Source: Lysobacter_F sp035645555 (GTDB taxonomy: Bacteria; Pseudomonadota; Gammaproteobacteria; Xanthomonadales; Xanthomonadaceae). From it: 42,343 bases of DNA. Both the position numbers and the translations under genes were made by a program. The number at the start of each line of letters is the position of its first letter. The stretch's first letter is position 1. The notes under the pieces were generated by a model. That model saw only the letters and a program-made list of their open reading frames with translations, was not told the DNA's origin and searched no databases. Positions 1 to 8,647 of the stretch are shown here, piece after piece. Where the stretch lies: assembly GCA_035645555.1 (NCBI GenBank), contig DASQMI010000067.1, forward strand, positions 1 to 42,343. The letters run 5' to 3'.

Positions 1-53
1 GCCGCGCTTTCATGAAGGCCCGCACGCCTGATCCAAGCGGACCGTGCAGCTTC

Positions 54-86
54 CGGACGGCGCGCCTCGGCGCGCCGTCCGCGTTT
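54..86 (+). terminator. Possible intrinsic terminator of a gene upstream of the window
   Basis: An 11-bp perfect GC-rich stem (54-64 with 71-81, six-base loop) is followed by CG and three T. It would end a plus-strand transcript coming from outside the window. The T tract is short, so it may be only a hairpin. Confidence 0.4.
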
Positions 87-120
87 CCGGCATGCGCATG
101 ATCGGCACGGGCCGATTCGC

Positions 121-134
121 TAGACTCCCGATGA
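121..134 (+). promoter_or_regulatory. -10 element of mtnB, probably giving a leaderless mRNA
   Basis: TAGACT (121-126) matches TATAAT at four of six positions. Its usual initiation distance of about seven bases falls at the ATG at 134. No Shine-Dalgarno precedes 131 or 134, which fits a leaderless transcript. No clear -35 was seen. Confidence 0.4.
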
Positions 135-772
135 TGAATGCCCCGCTTCCCTTCGACCCGCAACGCCTGTCGCACTGCGCCGGCGAGATCATCGTCAACG
201 TCCGCGAGCTCGCCGCGCGCGGCTGGACGCCGGCGACCAGCAGCAACTTCTCGCAGCGGCTGGATGAGTGGCATGCGGCCATCACCGTGTCCGGCCGCGA
301 CAAGGGCCGACTGACCGAGGGCGACATCATGGTGGTCGACTTCGACGGCCGCCCGGTCGCCACCGACCACCGCCCGTCCGCCGAAACCCTGCTGCACACC
401 CAGCTGTACCGGCGCTTCCCGCAGGTGGGCTGCGTGCTGCACACGCATTCGCTCAACCAGACGGTCGCTTCGCGCCTGTACGCCGGCCACGGGCACGTGC
501 GGCTGGAGGGCTACGAGCTGTTGAAAGCGTTCGCCGGCAACACCACCCATGAAACGGCGATCGACCTGCCGGTGCTGCCCAACAGCCAGGACATGCCGAC
601 GCTCGCCGCGCAGGTCGATGCCCTGCTCGACCGCCAGGCGATGTGGGGCTATCTGATCGACGGCCACGGCCTGTACGCGTGGGGCCGCGACATGGCCGAA
701 GCGCGCCGCCACCTGGAGGCGTTCGATTTCCTGCTCGCCTGCGAGCTTGAACTGAGGAGACTGCAGCGATGA
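134..772 (+). CDS. mtnB: Methylthioribulose-1-phosphate dehydratase MtnB
   Basis: Dehydrates 5-methylthioribulose-1-phosphate to 2,3-diketo-5-methylthiopentyl-1-phosphate in the cytoplasmic methionine salvage pathway. The 212-residue protein has the class II aldolase/adducin fold. The Zn-binding HTHS motif is near the middle, a GHG segment lies near the C-terminus, and the N-terminal TPATSSNFSQR segment is typical of MtnB. Two adjacent ATGs occur at 131 and 134. I chose 134 because it sits where transcription from TAGACT would begin and because no ribosome-binding site is present; 131 would add one Met. The frame stays open upstream to a GTG at 44, which would give an atypically long tail. 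The stop overlaps the mtnD start by four bases (ATGA), so the two are probably translationally coupled. Confidence 0.93.
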   Translation: MNAPLPFDPQRLSHCAGEIIVNVRELAARGWTPATSSNFSQRLDEWHAAITVSGRDKGRLTEGDIMVVDFDGRPVATDHRPSAETLLHTQLYRRFPQVGCVLHTHSLNQTVASRLYAGHGHVRLEGYELLKAFAGNTTHETAIDLPVLPNSQDMPTLAAQVDALLDRQAMWGYLIDGHGLYAWGRDMAEARRHLEAFDFLLACELELRRLQR

Positions 773-1326
773 GCCGCCTGCGCATCTTTGCCGACCACGA
801 CCCCAGCGCGCCGCTGCTGGCCACCGCCGATGGCGAGGCGATCGCGCGCGAGCTCGCGCGCATCGGCGTGACGTTCGAACGCTGGCAGGCCACGCAGCCG
901 GTGGTGCCGGGCGATCCGCCGGAGAAGATCATGGCCGCCTATCGCGCCGACATCGACCGGTTGGTCGCCGAGCGCGGCTTCAAGGCCGTCGACGTGGTCA
1001 GCATCGCGCCGGACAACCCGAACCGCGAAGAGATGCGCAAGAAGTTCCTCGACGAGCACTTCCACAAGGAAGACGAGGTGCGCTTCTTCGTCGCCGGTTC
1101 CGGTCTGTTCACCCTGCACGTCGGCGACAAGGTCTACGAGATCAAGTGCGAGGCGGGCGATCTGATCGCGGTACCGGACGGCACCACGCACTGGTTCGAC
1201 ATGGGCCCGGAGCCGAGCTTCGTCGCGATCCGGTTCTTTACCGAGCCGGACGGTTGGGTCGGCCATTTCACCGGGACCGACATCGCGCAGAAGTTCCCGC
1301 GCTACGAGCCCGATCCGGCCGGTTGA
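769..1326 (+). CDS. mtnD: Acireductone dioxygenase MtnD
   Basis: Oxidises the acireductone 1,2-dihydroxy-3-keto-5-methylthiopentene, yielding the keto acid precursor of methionine plus formate (Fe form), or methylthiopropionate, formate and CO (Ni form). The 185-residue cupin carries the family metal ligands His97, His99 and Glu103 (segment EHFHKEDE) and His141 (THWFDMG), with spacing like that of the Klebsiella enzyme. The ATG overlaps the mtnB stop. mtnC follows 20 bases later. The chemical order in the pathway is B, C, D, whereas the gene order is B, D, C. The sequence does not reveal which metal is used. Confidence 0.96.
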   Translation: MSRLRIFADHDPSAPLLATADGEAIARELARIGVTFERWQATQPVVPGDPPEKIMAAYRADIDRLVAERGFKAVDVVSIAPDNPNREEMRKKFLDEHFHKEDEVRFFVAGSGLFTLHVGDKVYEIKCEAGDLIAVPDGTTHWFDMGPEPSFVAIRFFTEPDGWVGHFTGTDIAQKFPRYEPDPAG

Positions 1327-1346
1327 TCCGCGAAAGCCCGAACTCC

Positions 1347-2045
1347 ATGCCCATCCGCGCCATCCTCACCGACATCGAAGGCACTACCAGCAGCATCTCG
1401 TTCGTCAAGGACGTGCTGTTTCCCTACGCGCGGCGCGCGTTGCCCGCATTCGTGCAGGCGCGCGGCCACGAGCCCGAGGTGCGCCGCTGGCTGGACGCCG
1501 TCGCCGCCGAACAGGGCGGGCTGTGCGACGACGCGATGATCGTCGAGGTGCTGCAGGGCTGGATCGACCAGGACCGCAAGCACACCGCACTGAAGGCGCT
1601 GCAGGGCATGGTCTGGCAGGACGGTTATCGGAACGCCGACTTCACCGCGCACATGTATTGGGATGCGGCCGAGGCGCTGAAGCGCTGGCACGCGGCTGGC
1701 CTGCCGCTGTACGTGTATTCGTCCGGCAGCGTGCCGGCGCAGCGGCTGTTCTTCGGCCACAGCGACGCCGGCGACCTGACGCCGCTGTTCTCCGGCTGGT
1801 TCGACACCGAGATCGGCGGCAAGCGCGAGGCCGCCAGCTACGCGCGCATCGCGCAGGCGATCGGCCACGCGCCGGCGGAGATCCTGTTCCTGTCCGACGT
1901 GGTCGAGGAGCTGGACGCCGCGCGCGAGGCCGGGTTGCGCACCGTGCTGCTCGACCGGCGCGCGGATTATCCGCAGCCGCGCCTTGGCGACCTCACCCAC
2001 GGCCATCCGCGGGTGGAATCGTTCGCCGACGTGGCGCTCGACTGA
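1347..2045 (+). CDS. mtnC: Enolase-phosphatase E1 MtnC
   Basis: Bifunctional HAD-superfamily enzyme. It enolises 2,3-diketo-5-methylthiopentyl-1-phosphate and then dephosphorylates it to the acireductone used by MtnD. The 232-residue protein shows the nucleophile motif TDIEGTTSS (Asp9, Glu11), the YSSGSVPAQ motif II serine, the conserved Lys in the GGKREAASY segment, and the FLSDVVEELDAA motif IV. The frame is open upstream inside mtnD, but the protein family begins at MPIRAILTDIEG, so I place the start at 1347. It is the last gene of the mtnBDC unit. Its stop lies only four bases from the end of the convergent phosphoesterase gene, leaving no room for a separate terminator. Confidence 0.95.
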   Translation: MPIRAILTDIEGTTSSISFVKDVLFPYARRALPAFVQARGHEPEVRRWLDAVAAEQGGLCDDAMIVEVLQGWIDQDRKHTALKALQGMVWQDGYRNADFTAHMYWDAAEALKRWHAAGLPLYVYSSGSVPAQRLFFGHSDAGDLTPLFSGWFDTEIGGKREAASYARIAQAIGHAPAEILFLSDVVEELDAAREAGLRTVLLDRRADYPQPRLGDLTHGHPRVESFADVALD

Positions 2046-2049
2046 CGCC

Positions 2050-3645
2050 TCAGGGCGCCGGGCTCGGCTGCAGCCGGTAGCGCGTCGACGCCCGCTGCTC
2101 GCCCTGCCAGCGGTCGAACGCGCGCACCTCCACGACGTGCTCGCCGGGCGCGAGTCCGGTCGGCAGCGCGCCCCGCCACAGGTGGGTGGACGGCATCGCC
2201 TCGGGTGAGCGGTCGTAGCCGCGCAGCGCGGGCGCATCGTCGTCGCGCACGTTCTCCGCGAGCAGGCGCGGATCCGGCCGCTCGACGCGCCGCATCGGCT
2301 GCCATTCGCCACCATCGACGCGGTACTCCACGCGCGTGTCCGGCGTGCCCATGAACACGTTGGCGAACACGCCCCAAGCCGGATACGCGCTCTGACGCAG
2401 CACCCTGGGTGCATGCAACGCCATCGCCGCGGTGAACGCGGGGTTGCCCGGCGGCAACCTTGCCGGATGCCAGGCCAGCGCATGGTCGCCGCCGCGCGCT
2501 AGGCGCAGCGTGGCGTGGCCGTTCGGCGTGCCGTCCTCCATCGTGGCGTCGGGCACGCCCTGCGCGTCCTTGACACCGGACCAGTACGAACCGGCGACGG
2601 CGCCCACGCTGAACTCGTGCAGGGGTTTTGCACCGTGCCAGCCGTCCGCCGGTCCATGGAAATGGTGCCGCAGGGTATGCGTGTGCCCGCTCAGCACCAG
2701 CACGCGTTCGAACGGCTGCAGCAGACGGAACAGCCGCTCGCGGTCGGCGCGACGGAACGTCTCGCGGCCGTCGGTGTCGAACAGCGGGATGTGCATGCCG
2801 ATGATGATCCGCCGCTGCTTCGGCAGCCCGCCGAGATAAGCCTCGAGGAACGCGAACTGGTCCTCGCGCAGGCCGCCGACGTAGCGCCGGTTGCCGAGGT
2901 GGATAACGTCGTCCAGAAGCACGAAGCTGGTATCGCCTTCCTCCAGCGCATAGGTGTCCGGTCCCATCACGCTCCGCCAGGTGGCGAGCGCGCCATCGTC
3001 GCCGGGCGCGTCGGTGTCCATGTCGTGGTTGCCGGGCACGTGGAACCACGGCACGCCCAGCCGTGCGGTGACCGCGTTCAGCGCGGGATACAGAGACAGC
3101 CGGTCGTCGACCACGTCGCCCAGGGTGATGCCGAAGCTCGCCTGGTGGCGCCCCAGCAGCGGCTCCACGATGTCGACGCGGTAGTAGTCGATGTCGGCCG
3201 CGTGCTTGACCTGGGTGTCGGCGAACAGCAGCACCTCGGTCGTCGCCGCCGGGCCCGGCGCCGCAGGGAGCAGCGCGAAGTCGTGCTCCGCATCGCGGGC
3301 CGCCTGCAACGGAAGGCCGTCGGTGGCGCTCGGAAAGTAGCGGAACCAGAAGCGCGGCAATCCATCCGGCCGGTCGACGAAGCGCATGCCCGCGGGCTTG
3401 ACGACGAAGACGACGTCGCCGAAGCGCACCGGCAGGCGGTAACGGCCGGTGGCATCGGTGCGGACCAGGTGGCGGCCGTTCGAGACGACTGCATCGCGCA
3501 CGCCCCGCTCGCCTGCTCCGCGGCCCGGCTTGCCGTCGCGCTCGACGTAGACCACGCCGGACACGATGAAGCTGCGCTCATCGGCGCCGGCGGGCCGATG
3601 CCCGACCAACACGAGGAGGACGAGTGCCAGACACAGACGGCGCAT
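2050..3645 (-). CDS. Exported calcineurin-like metallophosphoesterase
   Basis: The 531-residue protein has a signal peptide (MRRLCLALVLLVLVG...), an N-terminal beta-rich carboxypeptidase-regulatory-like region, a central metallophosphatase domain and a C-terminal beta domain. This is the MetallophosN / Metallophos / MetallophosC order. Metal-site motifs are visible: FADTQ, GDVVDD, GNHD, GMHIP and SGHTHT. The first motif is D-x-Q rather than the common D-x-H, as occurs in this subfamily. I chose the ATG at 3645 because GGGAA lies seven bases upstream; ATGs at 3651 and 3666 are in frame. The substrate is unknown. It lies 75 bases after hisIE on the same strand with no clear terminator between, so read-through from the his operon is possible. 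Confidence 0.8.
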   Translation of the reverse strand: MRRLCLALVLLVLVGHRPAGADERSFIVSGVVYVERDGKPGRGAGERGVRDAVVSNGRHLVRTDATGRYRLPVRFGDVVFVVKPAGMRFVDRPDGLPRFWFRYFPSATDGLPLQAARDAEHDFALLPAAPGPAATTEVLLFADTQVKHAADIDYYRVDIVEPLLGRHQASFGITLGDVVDDRLSLYPALNAVTARLGVPWFHVPGNHDMDTDAPGDDGALATWRSVMGPDTYALEEGDTSFVLLDDVIHLGNRRYVGGLREDQFAFLEAYLGGLPKQRRIIIGMHIPLFDTDGRETFRRADRERLFRLLQPFERVLVLSGHTHTLRHHFHGPADGWHGAKPLHEFSVGAVAGSYWSGVKDAQGVPDATMEDGTPNGHATLRLARGGDHALAWHPARLPPGNPAFTAAMALHAPRVLRQSAYPAWGVFANVFMGTPDTRVEYRVDGGEWQPMRRVERPDPRLLAENVRDDDAPALRGYDRSPEAMPSTHLWRGALPTGLAPGEHVVEVRAFDRWQGEQRASTRYRLQPSPAP

Positions 3646-3720
3646 TGACATATTCCCGATAAGCATCGCGCCGGATGGTAGCGCGCCCGCATGCCCGCAG
3701 GACGGCGTGCTTACGAGGCG

Positions 3721-4335
3721 CTATGCGCGGTGGCGCGCCTGCAGCACGTCGACGATGGCGTCGAGCGACAGGCCGCGGGCGTGCGCCAGCACCAGCAGGT
3801 GGACCAGCAGGTCGGCCGCCTCGCCGGCGAACGCGGTATCGTCCTGCGCGACCGCGGCCAACGCGGTCTCCACGCCCTCCTCGCCGACCTTCTGCGCGAT
3901 GCGCTGCACGCCGGCATCGAACAGCCGGGTGGTGTAGCTGTCGGCGGGTCGCTCGCGATTGCGCACGGCGATGAGCGCATCGAGCGCGCGCAGGAAGTCG
4001 CCCGGCGCGTCCGGGAAACAGCTCTGGCGCCCGAGGTGACAGGTCGGCCCCTGTGGCCGCGCCAAGACGAGCAAGGTATCGCCGTCGCAGTCGGCCTCGA
4101 TCCAGACGAGCAGCAGGGAGTGGCCGCTGCTTTCGCCCTTGGTCCACAGCCGTTGCCGGCTGCGGCTGTAGAACGTCACGTGGCCGCTCTCCAGCGTCCG
4201 TTGAAGCGCAGCGCGGTCCATGTAGCCGAGCATCAGCACCCGCAGCGTGTCGGCATCCTGCACGACCGCCGGCAGCAGGCCGTCCTGCCGGTCCCAGGCG
4301 AGCGCATCGATGCCGGCGCGATCCAGCGCGCTCAT
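3721..4335 (-). CDS. hisIE: Bifunctional phosphoribosyl-AMP cyclohydrolase / phosphoribosyl-ATP pyrophosphatase HisIE
   Basis: Catalyses steps two and three of histidine synthesis. The 204-residue protein has an N-terminal HisI domain, with GYMDRAAL, TFYSRSRQRLWTKGESSGH and the metal-binding DCDGD and GPTCH segments, and a C-terminal HisE domain from about residue 110, with KVGEEGVET and EAADLLVHLL. Both halves look complete. It is the last gene of the his operon and its ATG overlaps the hisF stop by four bases. A longer open frame runs upstream through hisF but is only a shadow of that gene. Confidence 0.95.
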   Translation of the reverse strand: MSALDRAGIDALAWDRQDGLLPAVVQDADTLRVLMLGYMDRAALQRTLESGHVTFYSRSRQRLWTKGESSGHSLLLVWIEADCDGDTLLVLARPQGPTCHLGRQSCFPDAPGDFLRALDALIAVRNRERPADSYTTRLFDAGVQRIAQKVGEEGVETALAAVAQDDTAFAGEAADLLVHLLVLAHARGLSLDAIVDVLQARHRA

Positions 4336-5108
4336 GCCGGCCGCACCGCGATGCCGCGCCGTGCGAGCGTGCGCTTGAGTCCGGGAATGCGCACCGCGCC
4401 GGAGTGGAACACGCTGGCGGCGAGTGCACCATCCGCGTCGGCGCGCTCGAACACCTCGGCGAAATGCGCCGCCTCCCCCGCTCCGCCCGACGCCACCAGC
4501 GGCACCGCGCATACCGCACGCACGGCGGCGAGCTGTTCGATGTCGTATCCGGCGCGCACGCCATCGCTGCCCATGCAGTTGAGGACGATTTCGCCGGCCC
4601 CGCGCCGCTGCGCCTCGACGACCCAGTCGAGCGTGCGCACGGCGAGCGCACGGGCTCGCGACGGGTCGCCGGTGTACTGGCGCACCCGCCACTCGCCGTC
4701 GGCATCGGGGTGGCTGTCGACGCCGACCACCACGAACTGCACGCCGAACGCCGCGGCCAGCTCCTCGATCAGTGCCGGGCGCTCCAGTGCGGGCGTGTTG
4801 ATGGAGACTTTGTCCGCGCCCGCTTCCAAGACGTCGCGCGCGTCCTCTACCGAGCGGATGCCGCCGGCCACGCAGAACGGAATATCGATTACCTGGGCGA
4901 CCCGCTCGACCCATCCGCGGTCGACCCGCCGGCCGTCGGGACTTGCGGTGATGTCGTAGATCACCAGTTCGTCGGCGCCTTCGTCGCGGTAGCGCAGCGC
5001 GAGCTCGACGATGTCGCCCATGTCGACGTGGTCGCGGAAGCGCACGCCCTTGACGACGCGGCCGTCGCGCACGTCCAGGCACGGGATCACACGCCTGCAC
5101 ACGCTCAT
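4332..5108 (-). CDS. hisF: Imidazole glycerol phosphate synthase subunit HisF
   Basis: Cyclase subunit of the HisF-HisH glutamine amidotransferase. It makes imidazole glycerol phosphate and AICAR from PRFAR and ammonia delivered by HisH. This is a 258-residue (beta/alpha)8 barrel. The first catalytic Asp lies in IPCLDVRDGRVVKG and the second in the NCMGSDG segment. The latter differs slightly from the common MD-x-DGT form but keeps the Asp. Phosphate-binding segments such as ASGGAGE are present. ATGA overlaps join it to hisA upstream and hisIE downstream. Confidence 0.96.
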   Translation of the reverse strand: MSVCRRVIPCLDVRDGRVVKGVRFRDHVDMGDIVELALRYRDEGADELVIYDITASPDGRRVDRGWVERVAQVIDIPFCVAGGIRSVEDARDVLEAGADKVSINTPALERPALIEELAAAFGVQFVVVGVDSHPDADGEWRVRQYTGDPSRARALAVRTLDWVVEAQRRGAGEIVLNCMGSDGVRAGYDIEQLAAVRAVCAVPLVASGGAGEAAHFAEVFERADADGALAASVFHSGAVRIPGLKRTLARRGIAVRPA

Positions 5109-5842
5109 GCGACCTCCCGCAACGCATCGTCAAGCGCGAACCGGCCTTCCAGCAGCCCGCGTCCGAGCACCGCGCCGGCGCATCCCTCCCCGCGCGCGGC
5201 GAGGATGTCGCCGATGTCGCGGATGCCGCCGGACGCCTGCAGCGCGACGTCCGGCGCCAGCGCGCGAATCGTCCGGTAGAGCTCGAGGTTCGGCCCGCTC
5301 AGCATGCCGTCGCGCCCGATGTCGGTGCACAGCAGGTGGCGCGCGCCGGCTTCGGCGTGGCGCCGCAGCAGCGCTTCGAACGCGATGCCGCTGTCTTCGG
5401 TCCAGCCTGCCACCGGCAAGCGCCAGCAGCCGGCGACGCGCCGCACATCGAGCGCGATCGTCAGCCGCTCCGGCCCGTAATGCCGCAGCCAGCGCGCCAC
5501 CCGCGCGGGGTCGCGCACCGCGAGCGATCCCACCACCACACGCTCGGCGCCCGCGTCCAGCATCGTCTCGACGTCACGCTCGCTGCGCACGCCGCCGCCG
5601 GTCTGCACGCGCAACGGCGTGCTGCGCCGGATCGCCGCCAGCAGCGGCGCGAGCGTGTAACCGCCGAGGCGCGCCGCATCGAGGTCGACCAGGTGCAGCC
5701 ATCGGGCGCCGGCCGACGCATAGCGCTCGGCGACCGCCAGCGCATCGTCGGCATAGCGCGTTTCCCGGCCGTAGTCGCCCTGGCGCAGGCGCACCACGCG
5801 ACCCTCACGCAGGTCGATCGCCGGATAGACGACGAAGCTCAC
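5105..5842 (-). CDS. hisA: Phosphoribosylformimino-AICAR-phosphate isomerase HisA
   Basis: Opens the ribose ring of ProFAR to give PRFAR, the substrate of HisF-HisH. The 245-residue barrel begins with the typical FVVYPAIDLREGRVVRL and carries the two catalytic Asp segments, YPAIDL and CTDIGRDGMLSG. The start is a GTG at 5842 whose last bases form the hisH stop (GTGA). The reading frame stays open upstream through hisH, but homology begins here. The hisF ATG overlaps its stop. Confidence 0.95.
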   Translation of the reverse strand: MSFVVYPAIDLREGRVVRLRQGDYGRETRYADDALAVAERYASAGARWLHLVDLDAARLGGYTLAPLLAAIRRSTPLRVQTGGGVRSERDVETMLDAGAERVVVGSLAVRDPARVARWLRHYGPERLTIALDVRRVAGCWRLPVAGWTEDSGIAFEALLRRHAEAGARHLLCTDIGRDGMLSGPNLELYRTIRALAPDVALQASGGIRDIGDILAARGEGCAGAVLGRGLLEGRFALDDALREVA

Positions 5843-6441
5843 GCGGGCACCTCCTGCAGGAAGTTGCGCAACAGCGCGGCGCCCACCGCCGACGAGCGCT
5901 CCGGGTGAAACTGCGCGCCGAAGCGGCGGCCATCGCCGACCACGGCAGAGAACATCTCGCCGTGCGCGCAGGCGGCCAGCGTGCACTCGCCCACCGGTAC
6001 CGCGTAGCTGTGCACGAAATAGGCGTGTGCGCCATCGTCGATGCCGACGAGCAACGGCGCAGGACGCGTGTCGCGCAGCGCATTCCAGCCCATGTGCGGC
6101 ACGCGCGCGCCCGCTTCGCCGGACAGGCGCGCCACCCGGCCGCGCAGCAGGCCCAGGCATTCGACGTCGCCTTCGGCGGAACGCTCGAAGAGGAGCTGCA
6201 TGCCCAGACAGATGCCAAGCAGCGGCTGGCTGAGCGTGCGCAGCACCTCGACCAGCCCGGCCTCGCGCAGGCGCGCCATCGCAGGCCCGGCGGCGCCGAC
6301 CCCGGGCAGAATCACCCGCGATGCACTGCGGATGCGCGCCGCCTCGCAGGTCACCACCGGATCCACACCGAGGCGCTGCAATGCGTACACCACCGAGCCG
6401 ATGTTCGCGAGGCCGGAATCGATCACCGCCACTGCGCTCAT
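5839..6441 (-). CDS. hisH: Imidazole glycerol phosphate synthase glutaminase subunit HisH
   Basis: Class I glutamine amidotransferase that feeds ammonia to HisF. The 200-residue protein has the full triad: Cys78 in GICLGMQLLF, and His179 and Glu181 in FHPE. The start at 6441 gives the standard N-terminus (SAVAVIDSGLANIGSV), and its ATG overlaps the hisB stop. An in-frame extension to 6591 is only hisB read in another frame. Confidence 0.95.
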   Translation of the reverse strand: MSAVAVIDSGLANIGSVVYALQRLGVDPVVTCEAARIRSASRVILPGVGAAGPAMARLREAGLVEVLRTLSQPLLGICLGMQLLFERSAEGDVECLGLLRGRVARLSGEAGARVPHMGWNALRDTRPAPLLVGIDDGAHAYFVHSYAVPVGECTLAACAHGEMFSAVVGDGRRFGAQFHPERSSAVGAALLRNFLQEVPA

Positions 6442-7556
6442 AGCGCCCCCTTGGTGCTCGGCAGGCCGATCCCGTCGCGCCGCATGGCCATGCGCAGCGC
6501 ACGCGCGACCGCCTTGAAGCAGGCCTCGATCTGGTGGTGGTCGTTCTCGCCGCGCACCCGCAAGTGCAGATTCAGCCCTGCGGCTTCGCACAGCGAGCGG
6601 AAGAAGTGCGGCACCAGCTCGGTCGGCAAGTCGCCGACCCGTTCGCGCACGAAACGTCCCTCAAACACGAACAGCGGACGGCCGGAGAAATCCAGCGCCG
6701 CACTGGCGAGGCTTTCGTCCATCGGCAGCGTGAAGCGTGCGGCAGGACCCCACACCAGCGGGTCCGGCCCGTCGAAGCCGTAGCGTGCGATGCCGCGCTT
6801 GTTGCCGAGCGCTTCGCGCAGCGCCTGGCCGAGCGCGAGCGCGCAGTCCTCCACCGTGTGGTGCTCATCGACGTGCAGATCGCCCTCGCAGCGCAGCGAC
6901 AGCGCGAAGCCGCCGTGCTTGCCGATCTGTTCGAGCATGTGGTCGAGAAACGCAACGCCGCTGCGGCATTCAGGCTCGGCCGTGCGGTCGAGGTCCACGT
7001 CCACCACGATGCACGTCTCGCGGGTGCGGCGTGCCACGCTCGCGGCGCGCGGACGCGCCACCAACGTGTGCGCGATGCCGGCCCAGTCCCAGTCTCCGCC
7101 GAACCGGGCGCTGCGCAGCTTGAAGCCGCGGACGCCGAGATTGGCGGCGAACTGCAGATCCGTATCGCGGTCGCCGACCATCGCCGAGCGGGCCCAGTCG
7201 ATGCCGCGGTCCTTCAGGTAATGCAGCACCAGCCCGATGCCGGGCTTGCGCGTGGGCAGGTTCTCGGCCGGCAGCGAGCGGTCGATCAGCACCTCTTCGA
7301 AACAGATGCCCTGGCTTTCAAACATCTGCATCATCAGCGCGTGCGGGCCTTCGAAGCGTTCGCGCGGGAACGCCGGCGTGCCGAGCCCGTCCTGGTTGCT
7401 GACCATCACCAGCCGGTAGCCGGCCTCGCGCAGGCGCAGCAGCGCGGGAACGACGCCTTCGACGAAGCGCAGCTTCTCGTACGCGTCGATCTGGAAGTCC
7501 GCAGGCTCCTCGATCAGGGTGCCGTCGCGGTCGACGAACAGGACGGGCGTACTCAT
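6438..7556 (-). CDS. hisB: Bifunctional histidinol-phosphatase / imidazoleglycerol-phosphate dehydratase HisB
   Basis: A fusion enzyme for steps six and eight of the pathway. The N-terminal half (about residues 1-165) is a HAD phosphatase with the DRDGT motif (Asp9, Asp11) and the later GDRDTDL motif. The C-terminal half is the dehydratase, with FLDHML, HTVEDCALALG and HHQIEACFKAVARAL carrying the metal-binding His and Glu residues. The length of 372 aa is near that of the enterobacterial fusion. Four-base overlaps link it to hisC and hisH. Confidence 0.96.
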   Translation of the reverse strand: MSTPVLFVDRDGTLIEEPADFQIDAYEKLRFVEGVVPALLRLREAGYRLVMVSNQDGLGTPAFPRERFEGPHALMMQMFESQGICFEEVLIDRSLPAENLPTRKPGIGLVLHYLKDRGIDWARSAMVGDRDTDLQFAANLGVRGFKLRSARFGGDWDWAGIAHTLVARPRAASVARRTRETCIVVDVDLDRTAEPECRSGVAFLDHMLEQIGKHGGFALSLRCEGDLHVDEHHTVEDCALALGQALREALGNKRGIARYGFDGPDPLVWGPAARFTLPMDESLASAALDFSGRPLFVFEGRFVRERVGDLPTELVPHFFRSLCEAAGLNLHLRVRGENDHHQIEACFKAVARALRMAMRRDGIGLPSTKGAL

Positions 7557-8647
7557 GGCGAGGCCACCGCCGCGGTCCGCGCCAGCGTTGCCACCACCCG
7601 ATCGTTCTGCGCGGGCGTCCCGACCGTGATGCGCAGTGCGTCATGCAGGCCCGGCAGGTGCCGCATGTCGCGCACCACCACCCCCGCGCCCAGCAGACCG
7701 TCGAACGCGGCCTGCGCGTCACGGAAGCGCACCAGCACGAAGTTGGCCTGCGAGGGATACACCTGGCCGACGGTGTCCAGGGCGCGCAGGCGCTGGACGA
7801 GGCGGTCGCGTTCGGCACGCACCTGCGCGGCCTGCTCCGCGGTAGCCGCGCACCGCGCGGGCTGCAACGCGGCCTCGACGATGCGCACGCTCGGCGCCGG
7901 CAGCGGATAGGGCGCCTGGCAGCGCTGCAGCACCGCGATCAGCGCCTCGTCCGCGATCACGCAGCCGAGCCGAGCCCCGGCCAGCGCATGCGCTTTCGAC
8001 AGCGTGCGCAGCACCGCGAGGTTGCGGTACGCCGCGACCCGATGGACCAGCGACGGCACGTGCGCGTACTCGACATAGGCCTCGTCGACGACCACCAGCG
8101 CGCGTCCGTCCAGCGCCCGCGCAAGGGCGAGGACGGCTTCGCGCGACAATGCGGTGCCGGAGGGGTTGCCGGGCGAACACAGGAACACCAGCCTCGCGCC
8201 GGAACGTTCCGCGGCCACGCGCACGCCATCGAAGTCGCAGTGGAAACCGTCGCGCGTGTCCACCAGCGGCACCTCCACCACGCGCGTGCCGTGCAGTCGC
8301 GCGCACACCGCGTACATGCCGAATGTCGGTGGGGTCACCACGATGGCATCGCCGCCGGGCCGGCACAGCGCGCGGATCAGCAGGTCGATGCCTTCGTCGC
8401 TGCCCCGCCCGGCCAGCAGCTGCGCGGGCGTGCAGCCGTACAGCGCGGCCAGGCGTGCGCGCAGTGCGGACGGCTGCGGGTCGGGATAGCGGCGCAGTGC
8501 GCCGGCGGGATCGCTTGCGTTGGGCTGCGGCGCCTCGTTGGCGTTGAGCCAGATGCCGCCTTCGTGGCGGACGCTGCGCGCGGAGGCATAGCCGCCGAAG
8601 TCGCGCAGGTCCTCGCGCACGAGTTCGATGGGCGATGCGGCGTTCAT
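7553..8647 (-). CDS. hisC: Histidinol-phosphate aminotransferase HisC
   Basis: PLP enzyme converting imidazole acetol phosphate plus glutamate to histidinol phosphate. The 364-residue fold-type I protein has LNANEAPQPN near the N-terminus, the FLCSPGNPSG substrate-binding segment, VVVDEAYVEY, and the PLP lysine in TLSKAHALAGARLG. The ATG at 8647 overlaps the hisD stop, and its own stop overlaps the hisB start. Confidence 0.95.
   Translation of the reverse strand: MNAASPIELVREDLRDFGGYASARSVRHEGGIWLNANEAPQPNASDPAGALRRYPDPQPSALRARLAALYGCTPAQLLAGRGSDEGIDLLIRALCRPGGDAIVVTPPTFGMYAVCARLHGTRVVEVPLVDTRDGFHCDFDGVRVAAERSGARLVFLCSPGNPSGTALSREAVLALARALDGRALVVVDEAYVEYAHVPSLVHRVAAYRNLAVLRTLSKAHALAGARLGCVIADEALIAVLQRCQAPYPLPAPSVRIVEAALQPARCAATAEQAAQVRAERDRLVQRLRALDTVGQVYPSQANFVLVRFRDAQAAFDGLLGAGVVVRDMRHLPGLHDALRITVGTPAQNDRVVATLARTAAVASP

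Noticed and set aside
44..133. Upstream GTG start for mtnB
   Set aside because: It would run through a GC-rich hairpin and the -10 element and add a tail unlike MtnB proteins.
3646..3720. Terminator between hisIE and the phosphoesterase
   Set aside because: Only weak GC stems without a T tract are visible, so I could not support one.
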